Source of the DNA: Paraburkholderia phytofirmans PsJN
GTDB taxonomy: Bacteria > Pseudomonadota > Gammaproteobacteria > Burkholderiales > Burkholderiaceae
Assembly: GCF_000020125.1 (NCBI RefSeq)
Contig: NC_010676.1
Coordinates: forward strand, 2,232,001-2,296,000
Length of the DNA stretch: 64,000 nt
Direction of reading: 5' to 3'
Shown here: piece by piece, positions 25,639 to 33,537 of the stretch
Numbering within the stretch: position 1 is the stretch's first letter
How the letters are laid out: every line of letters starts with the position of its first letter
Notes under the pieces: generated by a model
The model's input: the letters and a program-made list of their open reading frames with translations, nothing else
Told to the model about the DNA's origin: nothing
The model's database searches: none
Translations under genes and position numbers: made by a program

Positions 25639-26982
25639 CTATTCTCCTGTCTGCTCAGGCCAATGGCTCAAGCGCGAAGCCTTGCCGGTGCCGGCAACGG
25701 CAAGCACACCTTGCGGCTCGTTGTGCGTTTCGATCCAGCGCGAGCGCATCGGCGCGAGTACGAACTTCGCGGCGACGCCCGCGGCGATCGTCACGACCGC
25801 TGAGACGATGAACACGAGATTCCATCCGCCCGTCGCCGACAGTACCGACGCAATCGGCACCAGCAGCGAGGCTGTGCCCTTGGCGGTGTACAAGGTGCCT
25901 GCGTTGGCCGCGGCATATTTGCTGCCGAAGGTATCGGCACAGATCGCCGGGAAGATCGAAAAGATTTCACCCCAGAACAGGAAGATCAACGCGGCGAACG
26001 TCATGAACGCGTACGGGTTCGTGCCGTATTGCATCAGACCGAGCAACGCCAGGCCCTCGCCGATAAAGATCACGAACATCGTGTTTTCACGGCCGAGCTT
26101 GTCGGAGATGAAGCCGCACAGCGGACGCGTAAAACCGTTGCAGACGTTGTCGATGGAAAGCGTGGCCGTCAACAGCGGCAAGGTCATGCCGAAGATCGTC
26201 ATCGGGATGCGTGCGAGACCCCAGTCTTTCGCGATCGGACCGATCTGCGCGGTCGCCATCAAACCGCCCGCGGCCACGGCGACGAACGATACATAGATCA
26301 CCCAGAACACCGGCGTCTTGATCATCTGACCCGGCGTGAAATCGACCTTCGACACGGCGAATTTCTTCTTCGGCGCCGCTTGCGAGCGCAGGTTCGGCTT
26401 CTTCAACAGCAGCGCGAGCGCGAGAATGCATCCGCCTTGCAGAATGCCGAAGAAGAAGAACGTATGCTCATAACCCGAACGCGTGATCATGTTGGCGATG
26501 GGAATCACCGTCACCGCGGCGCCTGCGCCGAAGCCCGCAGCGGTGAGACCTGCGGCAAGCCCGCGCTTGTCGGGAAACCATTTCAACGCATTGCCCACGC
26601 AGGTGCCGTACACGCCGCCCGCGCCGATGCCGGCGATAACCGCGGAGACGTACAGCATCGGCAGGGTCGTGATGTACGAATTCATCACCCACGCAATGCC
26701 CGCGCAAATCGCGCCGCCCGCGACCACGGGCCGAGGTCCGAACTTGTCGACGAGCCAGCCTTCGAGCGGCACGAGCCACGTTTCAGTGAGGATGAAAATT
26801 GCGAACGCAAGTTGAATGGACGCTTCGCCCCAGTGATGCCGCGCGTTCATCGGCGTGACGAACAACGTCCACGCATATTGAAGATTGGCCACGAGAGCCA
26901 TGCACACCATGCCGATGACGAGTTGCCACCAACGGTTGCCCCAAAATGCGCGGCTCGTAGTCTGCTGACTGATATCGTCCAT
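25639..26982 (-). CDS. oxlT: Oxalate/formate antiporter-type MFS transporter (OxlT-like)
   Basis: A 447-residue major facilitator with 12 membrane segments. The motif NARHHWGEASIQLAF, with KWFPDKRGLAAGLTAAGFG in the middle and FWGEIFSIFPAICADTFG in the C-terminal half, marks the oxalate:formate antiporter subgroup. ATG 26982 has GGAG nine bases upstream; an in-frame GTG at 26997 overlaps that site. Formyl-CoA transferase is encoded 3.6 kb away, which supports oxalate uptake in exchange for formate. A LysR gene is divergent across 409 bp. Confidence 0.88.
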   Translation of the reverse strand: MDDISQQTTSRAFWGNRWWQLVIGMVCMALVANLQYAWTLFVTPMNARHHWGEASIQLAFAIFILTETWLVPLEGWLVDKFGPRPVVAGGAICAGIAWVMNSYITTLPMLYVSAVIAGIGAGGVYGTCVGNALKWFPDKRGLAAGLTAAGFGAGAAVTVIPIANMITRSGYEHTFFFFGILQGGCILALALLLKKPNLRSQAAPKKKFAVSKVDFTPGQMIKTPVFWVIYVSFVAVAAGGLMATAQIGPIAKDWGLARIPMTIFGMTLPLLTATLSIDNVCNGFTRPLCGFISDKLGRENTMFVIFIGEGLALLGLMQYGTNPYAFMTFAALIFLFWGEIFSIFPAICADTFGSKYAAANAGTLYTAKGTASLLVPIASVLSATGGWNLVFIVSAVVTIAAGVAAKFVLAPMRSRWIETHNEPQGVLAVAGTGKASRLSHWPEQTGE

Positions 26983-27391
26983 TCGCTTTGTCTCCACTAT
27001 TTGTCCGGTGCAGCCGGCCAGCGTCCCGAAGGAAGTCGTCTCGGCGACGCGCCGCGCTGTATGCGTTCCACCTTATGGTTATGCCCCGAAAAGCCGCGCT
27101 CTTCGGTAATATTTGATATTTGCGTCTTTAATTCTCTGCTTTAAAAATAGACCGGCTTAAATCATCGCTTTCTGGGAAGTGCTTTATTCCGATCATTTAA
27201 TGCCTTTTACACCTTGAGGCCCGGCTGCCTCGTCCATCAGGCCTTGAATCCAAGCGTTAACCCCGAGTTTTTCGCCAGCCGCTGCGGCGGCAATTCTGCT
27301 TTCTTATACAGAGCCATGCTAGGGTCATTGCTGAATTACTAATAATTAAAGTTTGTTATTATGTTGATTCACATTTGCTTATACATCGGTC
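26983..27391. other. Divergent oxlT / LysR promoter region
   Basis: This 409-bp region separates two divergent genes and has no plausible gene. Its right end is AT-rich and holds the inverted repeat TAATAA-N10-TTATTA at 27340-27361, a LysR-box-like element (T-N11-A type dyad) about 30 bp before the LysR start codon. The part near 27110-27140 is also AT-rich and could hold the oxlT promoter. Confidence 0.5.
27340..27361. promoter_or_regulatory. Candidate LysR operator (AT-rich dyad)
   Basis: TAATAA at 27340-27345 and TTATTA at 27356-27361 are perfect inverted repeats with a 10-bp spacer. The position, 31 bp before the LysR ATG at 27392, suits autoregulation and control of the divergent oxlT. 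It was found by eye only, and AT-rich dyads of this size also occur by chance. Confidence 0.35.
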
Positions 27392-28339
27392 ATGACGATG
27401 CGGAATGCGACTCTGCGGCAACTGAAGGTTTTCGAAACGGTGGCACGCCACCTGAGCTTCTCGCGCGCCGCGGAGGAATTGCACCTCACGCAGCCGGCCG
27501 TTTCCACTCAGGTCCGGCAACTCGAAGAACACGCCGGGCTGCCGCTGTTCGAACAACTCGGCAAAAAAATCTATCTGACGCCGGCCGGCACCGAAATGCT
27601 TCACTACAGCCGCGCGATCATTCAGCAGTTCCACGAAGTCGACGAAGCGATGAGTCAGCTCAAAGGCGTCTCCGGCGGCAAGCTGAATGTCGCGGTGATC
27701 AGCGCCGGCGACTACTTCTTTCCGCGGCTGCTGGCCGAATTCACGCGTCGCTACTCGGGCGTCGTGCTCAATCTCGCCGTGCACAATCGCGAGGAACTGC
27801 TGCATCAACTCGCCACCAACCAGACCGATCTTGCGGTGATGGTGCGTCCGCCCCACGAGACCGACGCGACCAACGAGCCGTTTGCACCGCACCCGTATGT
27901 GATCGTCGCGGCGCCCACGCATCCGCTCGCTAACAAGCGCAACATCAAGTTCAGCCAGTTGGCGAACGAAGCGTTTATCGTGCGGGAACGCGGCTCGGAC
28001 ACGTGGAATTCGATGGAAGAAGGCTTTGCCGGTCGGCTTGCCAACCTCAAGATCGCCATGGAGATCAAGAGCACCGAGACGATCAAGCAGGCCGTGATCG
28101 CGGGCATGGGTATCGCCTTTCTGTCCGCGCATACCATCAGCCTCGAATTGCAACTCGGCCATCTGGTCGTGCTCGATGTCGAGAGCTTTCCGGTCATGCT
28201 CAACTGGTACGTGGTGCATCGAAAGAACAAGCGCCTGCCGCCGGTAGCCGTCGCATTCAAGCGCTTCCTGATGGAGGAAGGCGCGAATCTGATCGAGAAG
28301 ATCACGCGCGTCAAGGAATTGAGCGTGTATAAGCAGTAG
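27392..28339 (+). CDS. LysR family transcriptional regulator (CbbR-like)
   Basis: A 315-residue LysR regulator. The helix-turn-helix is LRQLKVFETVARHLSFSRAAEELHLTQPAVSTQVRQLEEH, very like CbbR/YeiE types, with GKKIYLTPAG following and a full effector-binding domain with VIAGMGIAFLSAH. It is divergent from the OxlT gene across a region with an AT-rich dyad, the classic arrangement for a LysR activator and its target. Oxalate- or formate-responsive control of oxlT is an inference from position only. Confidence 0.92.
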   Translation: MTMRNATLRQLKVFETVARHLSFSRAAEELHLTQPAVSTQVRQLEEHAGLPLFEQLGKKIYLTPAGTEMLHYSRAIIQQFHEVDEAMSQLKGVSGGKLNVAVISAGDYFFPRLLAEFTRRYSGVVLNLAVHNREELLHQLATNQTDLAVMVRPPHETDATNEPFAPHPYVIVAAPTHPLANKRNIKFSQLANEAFIVRERGSDTWNSMEEGFAGRLANLKIAMEIKSTETIKQAVIAGMGIAFLSAHTISLELQLGHLVVLDVESFPVMLNWYVVHRKNKRLPPVAVAFKRFLMEEGANLIEKITRVKELSVYKQ

Positions 28340-28435
28340 GCTATGGATAGCCAATGAAACTTTAACTATTGCGGATTCGTCAGGACTTCTATGCTGCAAG
28401 CGAGTTCCATCACTCGTCTGCCCAGGAGGCCGCTC

Positions 28436-28741
28436 ATGAATCACGCTTTGGTTGAGTTTCAGCCCAGCGCGCACACTGCTCGCGTTGCCGCAATCCATCC
28501 CGACGACGCCCACCTGAGCGCGTACAACGCCGCCTTCAGCGACCTCGGCCTGCGCTTCCGCTGGGATCGCACCACGCTCGACGTGCTCAAGGAATTCAAC
28601 AGCGAGGCGGCTCGAATTACTGCCTACATCGAGCGCTTTCACGCCCATCTGCATAGCGCATACGACGCCGACTTTCTCGCGCAAATGATTCTGCACAAGA
28701 AGGCGCAGTACTTCAGCGAGTTCGCGCCGGCAGGTGAGTAA
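28436..28741 (+). CDS. Hypothetical protein, 101 aa
   Basis: ATG 28436 follows a near-perfect AGGAGG ribosome-binding site, so translation is likely. The 101-residue product is soluble, acidic and helical, with several histidines and aromatic residues (NAAFSDLGLRFRWD, IERFHAHLHSAYDADF). I do not recognise a family. It lies 96 bp after the CbbR-like gene on the same strand and converges with the PntB-like gene. Confidence 0.65.
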   Translation: MNHALVEFQPSAHTARVAAIHPDDAHLSAYNAAFSDLGLRFRWDRTTLDVLKEFNSEAARITAYIERFHAHLHSAYDADFLAQMILHKKAQYFSEFAPAGE

Positions 28742-28803
28742 GGGTGTTCGCGGGATCACGGTCCCGCGACACGTCATACCAGCCCACCTGAATGTGCGAG
28801 CAC

Positions 28804-29715
28804 TCATAGCGTGCGCCGTGTCGTAGCGCGATCCGGCCGGTGGCGGTCGCACGCACGTTGCCGCACTTGAGCACTCACACCATTGCCGCCGTTTCGACGA
28901 TACGGGTAGGCCGCCGTACGCACACAGTCTGTTGTGACGTCGCGCAGCATCCAGCCCTGCTCTTCTCCACCGCGCCATTCGATTCGTGCCAACAGCCCCT
29001 GCTTGCCCATCGTCAGGCTATGGCAACGCGCGGCAAAGGCGAGTGTGCCTGGAGTGTGACCATGCTCGTGGCCGTCGGAATACTCGCGGCTGAGCATTAG
29101 ATGCACGCCCATCGCACAAGCCAGCGCACTCATCGCGAGGAGCGCGGCGATTCCGAATGGCTGCGCCGTTTCCGTCACGAATCCATAGCCGAGCCAGCCA
29201 CACAGCAACACTGCGAACAGGTTGACGACGCCATGCCCCGGGCGCGCGACCACGCCGACTTGCAGCGCACCGCGCAGTTTGCAGAACGCAACGGCCGAGG
29301 TGGCAAAGATCAACGCGCCGATGAACACGGCGACATAGAGTTCGACGCGCTCGACATTCGCCTGCGCCGCCGACGACAGATAACGCGCGAAGCCGCCCGC
29401 CATAACAGCGAGCCCCATGCTGCTGCCCAACAGCGCAACGAGGCGCGGGCGCCGCGCAAGATTGCGCCGGCGCACCAGCCACGCGCCGAGCACGGCACCC
29501 GACACCGCGGCGCCGACCACGCCGTCGCTTGCACCCATGCCTGCTGCGAAAAGGCCTGCGAGCATGGCGGCCAATGCCCCGGCGTGCCAGTCAGGTCGGC
29601 GCTTCGGTCGCCGTTCGAGCGGCAGTTGCCCGACTGCGGCAAGCGCAACGGCCAACACGGAAGCAAACACCACGGCCAGCGAACACCAGACGGTACTGTC
29701 ATACGCTAGCGGCAT
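28804..29715 (-). CDS. Shortened PntB-like membrane protein lacking the NADP domain
   Basis: A 303-residue protein whose first 210 residues follow the membrane domain of transhydrogenase subunit PntB: RPRLVALLGSSMGLA, VELYVAVFIGALIFATSAVAFCKLRGAL and MGVHLM align with E. coli blocks in the same order. The proton-channel histidine (beta-His91 in E. coli) is Gly97 here. After residue 210 the match stops, and a short Arg-rich tail replaces the rest of the membrane domain and the whole NADP domain. PntA is absent. GGAG sits before ATG 29715. It is the third gene after frc and the FAH gene, so an adapted role is possible, but decay cannot be excluded. Confidence 0.7.
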   Translation of the reverse strand: MPLAYDSTVWCSLAVVFASVLAVALAAVGQLPLERRPKRRPDWHAGALAAMLAGLFAAGMGASDGVVGAAVSGAVLGAWLVRRRNLARRPRLVALLGSSMGLAVMAGGFARYLSSAAQANVERVELYVAVFIGALIFATSAVAFCKLRGALQVGVVARPGHGVVNLFAVLLCGWLGYGFVTETAQPFGIAALLAMSALACAMGVHLMLSREYSDGHEHGHTPGTLAFAARCHSLTMGKQGLLARIEWRGGEEQGWMLRDVTTDCVRTAAYPYRRNGGNGVSAQVRQRACDRHRPDRATTRRTL

Positions 29716-29777
29716 GCGTGCTCCTCCGTACCGGAATGCAGGGGCGCGACCCCAACGGATCGCGATCGGTCAACCGT

Positions 29778-30596
29778 TCAGACAGCGCCTTCAGCAACCG
29801 GCTGCGCGCCCGCGGCGGCGCCCGCGCGCGCGGCGCTCAAGGTGTTGCTCAGCGTGCCGATCCCGTCCACCGTGACCGTTACGGTCGCGCCATCCTTGAT
29901 CGAGCCGACGCCGACCGACGTGCCGCACGCAATCACATCACCCGGCTCGAGCGTGAGATCCTGCGAGATCAGACTCACCTGCTCGGCGGGCGAGAAAACC
30001 ATATCGGCGAGCGGATAGTTCTGCCGCTCCACACCATCGAGCATGGTGACAAGACGCGCTTGCTGCCAGTCGAAACCGGAGACGATCGCCGGCCCGACAC
30101 AGCAGAACGTATCGAAGCCCTTTGCGCGGCACCATTGCGGAAAGTGCGGATTCTCGTTCAGCAGATCGGCAGCGGTGACATCGTTGACGAGCGTGTAGCC
30201 GAAAATCGCTGCGGCCGCCTCTTCAACGCTCGCATCACGGCAGCGCCGTCCGATCACAATGCCGAGTTCGCCTTCATAGACGATCTTGCCCGTATAGCTG
30301 AGCGGCCGCCTGATCGGCTCACCCGATCCGATCACCGAACCCGCGGGCTTCAACAGAAAAAGCGGATGTGCGGGCACCGGTTTGTCGAGCTTCGCCGCCA
30401 GCGCGTGAAAGTTGTTCCACAGCGCGACGATCTTGCCGGGCGCGCACGGCGCCACCGGCGTCAGCGCGCGCGTCGACAGCACGGCGCCGGTCGGCACCGG
30501 GTGCTCCAGACCTTCATACTCGTGCAGATAGCCACCTTCCACACGGCCGAACACAACGCCGCCATCGCTAGACATGAACCGCATCCATGTATCCAT
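29778..30596 (-). CDS. Fumarylacetoacetate hydrolase (FAH) family protein
   Basis: A 272-residue enzyme of the FAH superfamily, which hydrolyses or decarboxylates beta-diketo-acid-like compounds with a divalent metal. FLLKPAGSVIGSGEPI and the metal-binding EGELGIVIGRRCRD and YTLVNDVTA blocks are clear, as is the final LEPGDVIACGTSVGVG. ATG 30596 has GGAG six bases upstream. It starts 28 bp after frc and precedes the PntB-like gene, forming a three-gene unit. The substrate is unknown; HpaG- and YcgM-type decarboxylases are relatives. Confidence 0.88.
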   Translation of the reverse strand: MDTWMRFMSSDGGVVFGRVEGGYLHEYEGLEHPVPTGAVLSTRALTPVAPCAPGKIVALWNNFHALAAKLDKPVPAHPLFLLKPAGSVIGSGEPIRRPLSYTGKIVYEGELGIVIGRRCRDASVEEAAAAIFGYTLVNDVTAADLLNENPHFPQWCRAKGFDTFCCVGPAIVSGFDWQQARLVTMLDGVERQNYPLADMVFSPAEQVSLISQDLTLEPGDVIACGTSVGVGSIKDGATVTVTVDGIGTLSNTLSAARAGAAAGAQPVAEGAV

Positions 30597-30624
30597 ACGT
30601 CGCTCCCTGTTTACGTGGATCGGC

Positions 30625-31872
30625 CTAGATCGCGCCGGCAGTGCGCAATGCACTGACCTGCTCGGGTGAATAGCCCAGCTCGGCCATGACTTCGTCGGTA
30701 TGTTCACCCAGCAACGGCGAGCGCGTGACTTCGGTCGGACTGTCGGACAGTTTGATAGGATTACCAACCGTCAGATACTTGCCGCGAGTCGGATGATCCA
30801 CTTCGACAATCGTGCCGGTTTTGCGCAGCGACGGTTCTTCGGCGATTTCCTTCATCGACAGAATCGGTCCGCACGGAATGTCGTACTTGTTCAGGATCTG
30901 CATGGCCTCGAACTTGGTCTTCGTCATGGTCCAGCGTTCGATCTCGGCGAAGATGTCCTTCAGGTGCGGCAGGCGCGCGGCGGGCGTCGCGTAATCGGGA
31001 TCCGTGGCCCACTCCTCCTTGCCGATCACGTTGCAGATCCTGGCCCACACCGGCGCCTGCGTGATGAAGTAGATATAAGCGTTCGGGTCCGTTTCCCAGC
31101 CCTTGCACTTCAGGATCCAGCCCGGCTGACCGCCGCCCGACGCATTGCCCGCACGCGGCACCGCCTTGCCGAACTCTCCGTTAGGATATTGCGGATACTC
31201 TTTCATCACGCCGGTGCGTTCGAGCCGCTGCTGGTCGCGCAATTTCACGCGGCACAGGTTGAGCACACCGTCCTGCATCGCGGCGAGTACGCGCTGACCG
31301 CGTCCGCTGTGCGTGCGCTGATACAGCGCCGTGACGATGCCGAGCGCCAGATGCAGGCCAGTGCCGCTGTCGCCGATCTGCGCGCCTGTCACGACCGGCG
31401 GACCGTCGTCGAAGCCGGTCGTCGAGGCCGCGCCGCCCGCGCATTGCGCGACGTTCTCGTAGACCTTGCAGTCCTCGTACGGCCCAGGACCAAAACCCTT
31501 GACGGACGCAACGATCATGCGCGGATTCAGTTCCTGAATCCGTTCCCAAGTGAAGCCCATGCGGTCCAGCGCGCCCGGTGCGAAGTTCTCGACCAGCACG
31601 TCGCATTTCTGGATCAGCGCCTCCAGCACCTGCTTGCCTTCAGGATTCTTCGTATCGATCGTGACGGAGCGCTTGTTGTGGTTGAGCATCGTGAAGTAGA
31701 GGCTGTCCACATCGGGAATATCGCGCAACTGTTCGCGCGTGATGTCTCCCGCGCCCGCCCGCTCCACCTTGATGACATCCGCGCCGAACCATGCAAGCAG
31801 TTGCGTGCAGGTGGGCCCGGATTGCACATGCGTGAAGTCGAGAATGCGCACACCGTCGAGTGCTTTGCTCAT
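30625..31872 (-). CDS. frc: Formyl-CoA:oxalate CoA-transferase
   Basis: A 415-residue class III CoA-transferase that activates oxalate to oxalyl-CoA with formyl-CoA as donor. It follows E. coli Frc (416 residues) almost throughout: [25 protein letters not shown], catalytic Asp168 in QIGDSGTG, and the glycine loop [22 protein letters not shown] 31872 has AGGAG upstream. Its usual partner, oxalyl-CoA decarboxylase, is not in the window. Co-transcription with the FAH and PntB-like genes is likely from the 28- and 62-bp gaps. Confidence 0.95.
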   Translation of the reverse strand: MSKALDGVRILDFTHVQSGPTCTQLLAWFGADVIKVERAGAGDITREQLRDIPDVDSLYFTMLNHNKRSVTIDTKNPEGKQVLEALIQKCDVLVENFAPGALDRMGFTWERIQELNPRMIVASVKGFGPGPYEDCKVYENVAQCAGGAASTTGFDDGPPVVTGAQIGDSGTGLHLALGIVTALYQRTHSGRGQRVLAAMQDGVLNLCRVKLRDQQRLERTGVMKEYPQYPNGEFGKAVPRAGNASGGGQPGWILKCKGWETDPNAYIYFITQAPVWARICNVIGKEEWATDPDYATPAARLPHLKDIFAEIERWTMTKTKFEAMQILNKYDIPCGPILSMKEIAEEPSLRKTGTIVEVDHPTRGKYLTVGNPIKLSDSPTEVTRSPLLGEHTDEVMAELGYSPEQVSALRTAGAI

Positions 31873-32086
31873 GTCCTGTCTCCTGTGTCGACCAGGGCTT
31901 GCGCTTGAGCGCCGTACTCTGGTCACGAGCAACGTAGTTGTTGAAAGGGCGTCTACTTGTAATTTCCTGGCAAATTCGGTGCGTGCTCCGCCGCATTGGC
32001 TCCGCGGCTCGTTCTCGTGACAAAAGCGTTAGCGCCGTCGCTCGATGCGAGTGACACACCGGCGCTAACTTTCGGTTCGCGTCTTT

Positions 32087-32096
32087 TGATATATCA
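32087..32096. promoter_or_regulatory. Candidate GntR operator near the frc promoter
   Basis: TGATATATCA is a perfect 10-bp palindrome in the AT-rich segment upstream of frc. A related sequence, TAGTATATCA (8 of 10 identical), lies at 33252-33261 upstream of the GntR gene and the divergent MHS transporter. GntR regulators of the FCD group bind short AT-centred palindromes, so the pair may mark one regulon. Confidence 0.35.
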
Positions 32097-32178
32097 CATA
32101 CCATATTTTTAAGACCGTCAAGCGAGGTTTATCCCGCACTGCCCGGCAAGCCACGCGCCGTCTGGGTTCGACGCAAAC

Positions 32179-32211
32179 AAAAAAGGCCCGCCGGTGTCTC
32201 CACCGCGGGCC
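32179..32211 (-). terminator. Rho-independent terminator of the GntR gene
   Basis: Read on the minus strand, GGCCCG plus CGGTG pairs with CACCG plus CGGGCC (one bulged base, 4-nt loop) and is followed by six T (32184-32179). It lies 48 bp after the GntR stop codon and separates that gene from frc. Confidence 0.85.
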
Positions 32212-32259
32212 CTTCCTGTCCTACCCGACCATCAAACGCCGCTTAGGCTGCCAGCCGCG

Positions 32260-32979
32260 TCAATCCAGAAAATCGCAATTGGCCTCGACGAACGCGGCCA
32301 GATCGAGCGAATGCTGACGCGTAAGACGCTCGGCCAGCTCGGTATCGCGCTTTTCCAGCGCCTCGATAATGCGCAAATGATCCACGATCGAGCGCGACGC
32401 GCGGTCGCTCTGCGAAATGGTCATGCGGCGAATCGCGCGCACGTGGATGAAGATGTTCTTGATCGTGTCGAGAATGATCTGCGACTTGGACAACTCGACG
32501 ATCGCCTGGTGAAACGCGATGTTGGCGTCCGAATACTCGGCGATGTGTTCAGCCGGCGTCGCGTCGCGGAAGTTGTCGAACATGTGGCGCAGACGGGCGA
32601 TTTCCTCGTCCGTGGCGTGCAGCGTGGCAAGGCGCGCCGCCATGCTTTCGAGCGCGGCCCACATCTGGATCATCTCGACGATTTCACGCTTGCTCTTACG
32701 CACGATATAGATGCCGCGGCGCGGCACCATGCGCAGAAAACCTTCCTGTTCGAGCAGCGTCATGGCCTCACGCACCGGCGTGCGGCTAACGCCGAGCGAC
32801 TCGCTCAGCACCCGCTCGTCGAGACGGATTTCTTCACGGTTCTGGTAGATATCCGCGTCGGCGATAGCCTGGCGGAGCATGGCATACGCCTGATCGCGCA
32901 AGCTTGCGCTCGCGCCGATCGGCTGCAATGACAACGTCAACGGTGTGGCCACTGCTTCAGTTTGAAGTTCTGACGACAT
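32260..32979 (-). CDS. GntR family transcriptional regulator, FCD subgroup
   Basis: A 239-residue regulator with an N-terminal winged helix (DERVLSESLGVSRTPVREAMTLLEQEGFLRMVPRRGIYI) and a C-terminal all-helical FCD effector domain with the metal-binding pattern spread over DANIAFHQAIVELS and DHLRIIEALEKRD. It lies between frc and the divergent MHS transporter and is ended by its own terminator. It likely represses one or both in the absence of a small organic acid. A 72-codon frame overlaps its start by 23 bp. Confidence 0.93.
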   Translation of the reverse strand: MSSELQTEAVATPLTLSLQPIGASASLRDQAYAMLRQAIADADIYQNREEIRLDERVLSESLGVSRTPVREAMTLLEQEGFLRMVPRRGIYIVRKSKREIVEMIQMWAALESMAARLATLHATDEEIARLRHMFDNFRDATPAEHIAEYSDANIAFHQAIVELSKSQIILDTIKNIFIHVRAIRRMTISQSDRASRSIVDHLRIIEALEKRDTELAERLTRQHSLDLAAFVEANCDFLD

Positions 32980-33175
32980 TCATCGCCTCTTGTTGAACAT
33001 GCGCACGATACGGTCTTGCCACCGCCGCGCGTTGCTCGCCCAGACCGACGAAGCGGCCATGTTGCGCTGCAAGCTGCGCGACCGGCTGCGGAATCCAGCG
33101 GGTCAACAACACAGTGGCGGCAGAGCCTAAACCGACAAAAGCTATGGCGAGCAGCGAGAGAGGAACAACTTCCAT
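32957..33175 (-). CDS. Possible small membrane protein overlapping the GntR gene
   Basis: A 72-codon frame with GGAG six bases before ATG 33175. The first 30 residues form one hydrophobic segment (VPLSLLAIAFVGLGSAATVLL) followed by a soluble basic tail. It overlaps the GntR start by 23 bp, so translation of the regulator would be coupled to it. A 10-bp inverted repeat lies 13 bp upstream. Either a genuine small membrane protein or a leader frame; conservation of the protein would decide. Confidence 0.45.
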   Translation of the reverse strand: MEVVPLSLLAIAFVGLGSAATVLLTRWIPQPVAQLAAQHGRFVGLGEQRAAVARPYRAHVQQEAMNVVRTSN

Positions 33176-33537
33176 TTGTAGCTCCGGATGATTGAGTGAA
33201 GGAATGACTCAATCATATGCTGCAACGCCGCAAAAATCAATATTCCGTATGTAGTATATCAGTCACTGTTGTTTTGAGGATTACGCCTCACGGTAGCACG
33301 GGCCGCTTTCCGGCGGTTCATTGACACGCGCTCGCGCGCGACACTCGGTGTAAACGCGCAAAACGCGCGCTATGCGCGCATTCATGTTCGATGATCGCGC
33401 AATTTCGCGCGGATGTGGATTGTGAGATCGACTCCGCATCATTAACCTTCGCACATCCTGCAATCGATCGCGAGCGGCCACAGTCCTGTGCCCGCCGCAC
33501 GGTCCGGGCAGCCCGAGCGTTTCAAGGAGACAATTTC
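33176..33537. other. Divergent promoter region of the GntR gene and MHS transporter
   Basis: A 362-bp region between divergent genes. It holds a 10-bp inverted repeat (33188-33216) and a palindrome-like TAGTATATCA (33252-33261), both near the GntR side. The central part (33300-33400) contains many short CGCGC alternations. The right end has the AAGGAG site of the transporter. No gene is seen. Confidence 0.5.
33188..33216. promoter_or_regulatory. Perfect 10-bp inverted repeat, candidate GntR operator or leader hairpin
   Basis: ATGATTGAGT (33188-33197) and ACTCAATCAT (33207-33216) are perfect inverted repeats with a 9-nt spacer. On the minus strand the structure ends just before the GGAG ribosome-binding site at 33182-33185 of the small frame ahead of the GntR gene. 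It could bind the regulator dimer or form a leader hairpin that hides that site. Confidence 0.5.

Larger units (their letters stand above)
31873..32259. other. Intergenic region upstream of frc
   Basis: A 387-bp gap with no credible gene. Its right end holds the terminator of the GntR gene (32179-32211). Its middle part around 32081-32115 is AT-rich and holds the palindrome TGATATATCA (32087-32096), a candidate operator in the likely frc promoter area. The part next to frc has only the AGGAG ribosome-binding site. Confidence 0.5.

Noticed and set aside
30700..31908. 402-codon open frame on the plus strand
   Set aside because: Antisense to frc; frc is recognisable end to end.
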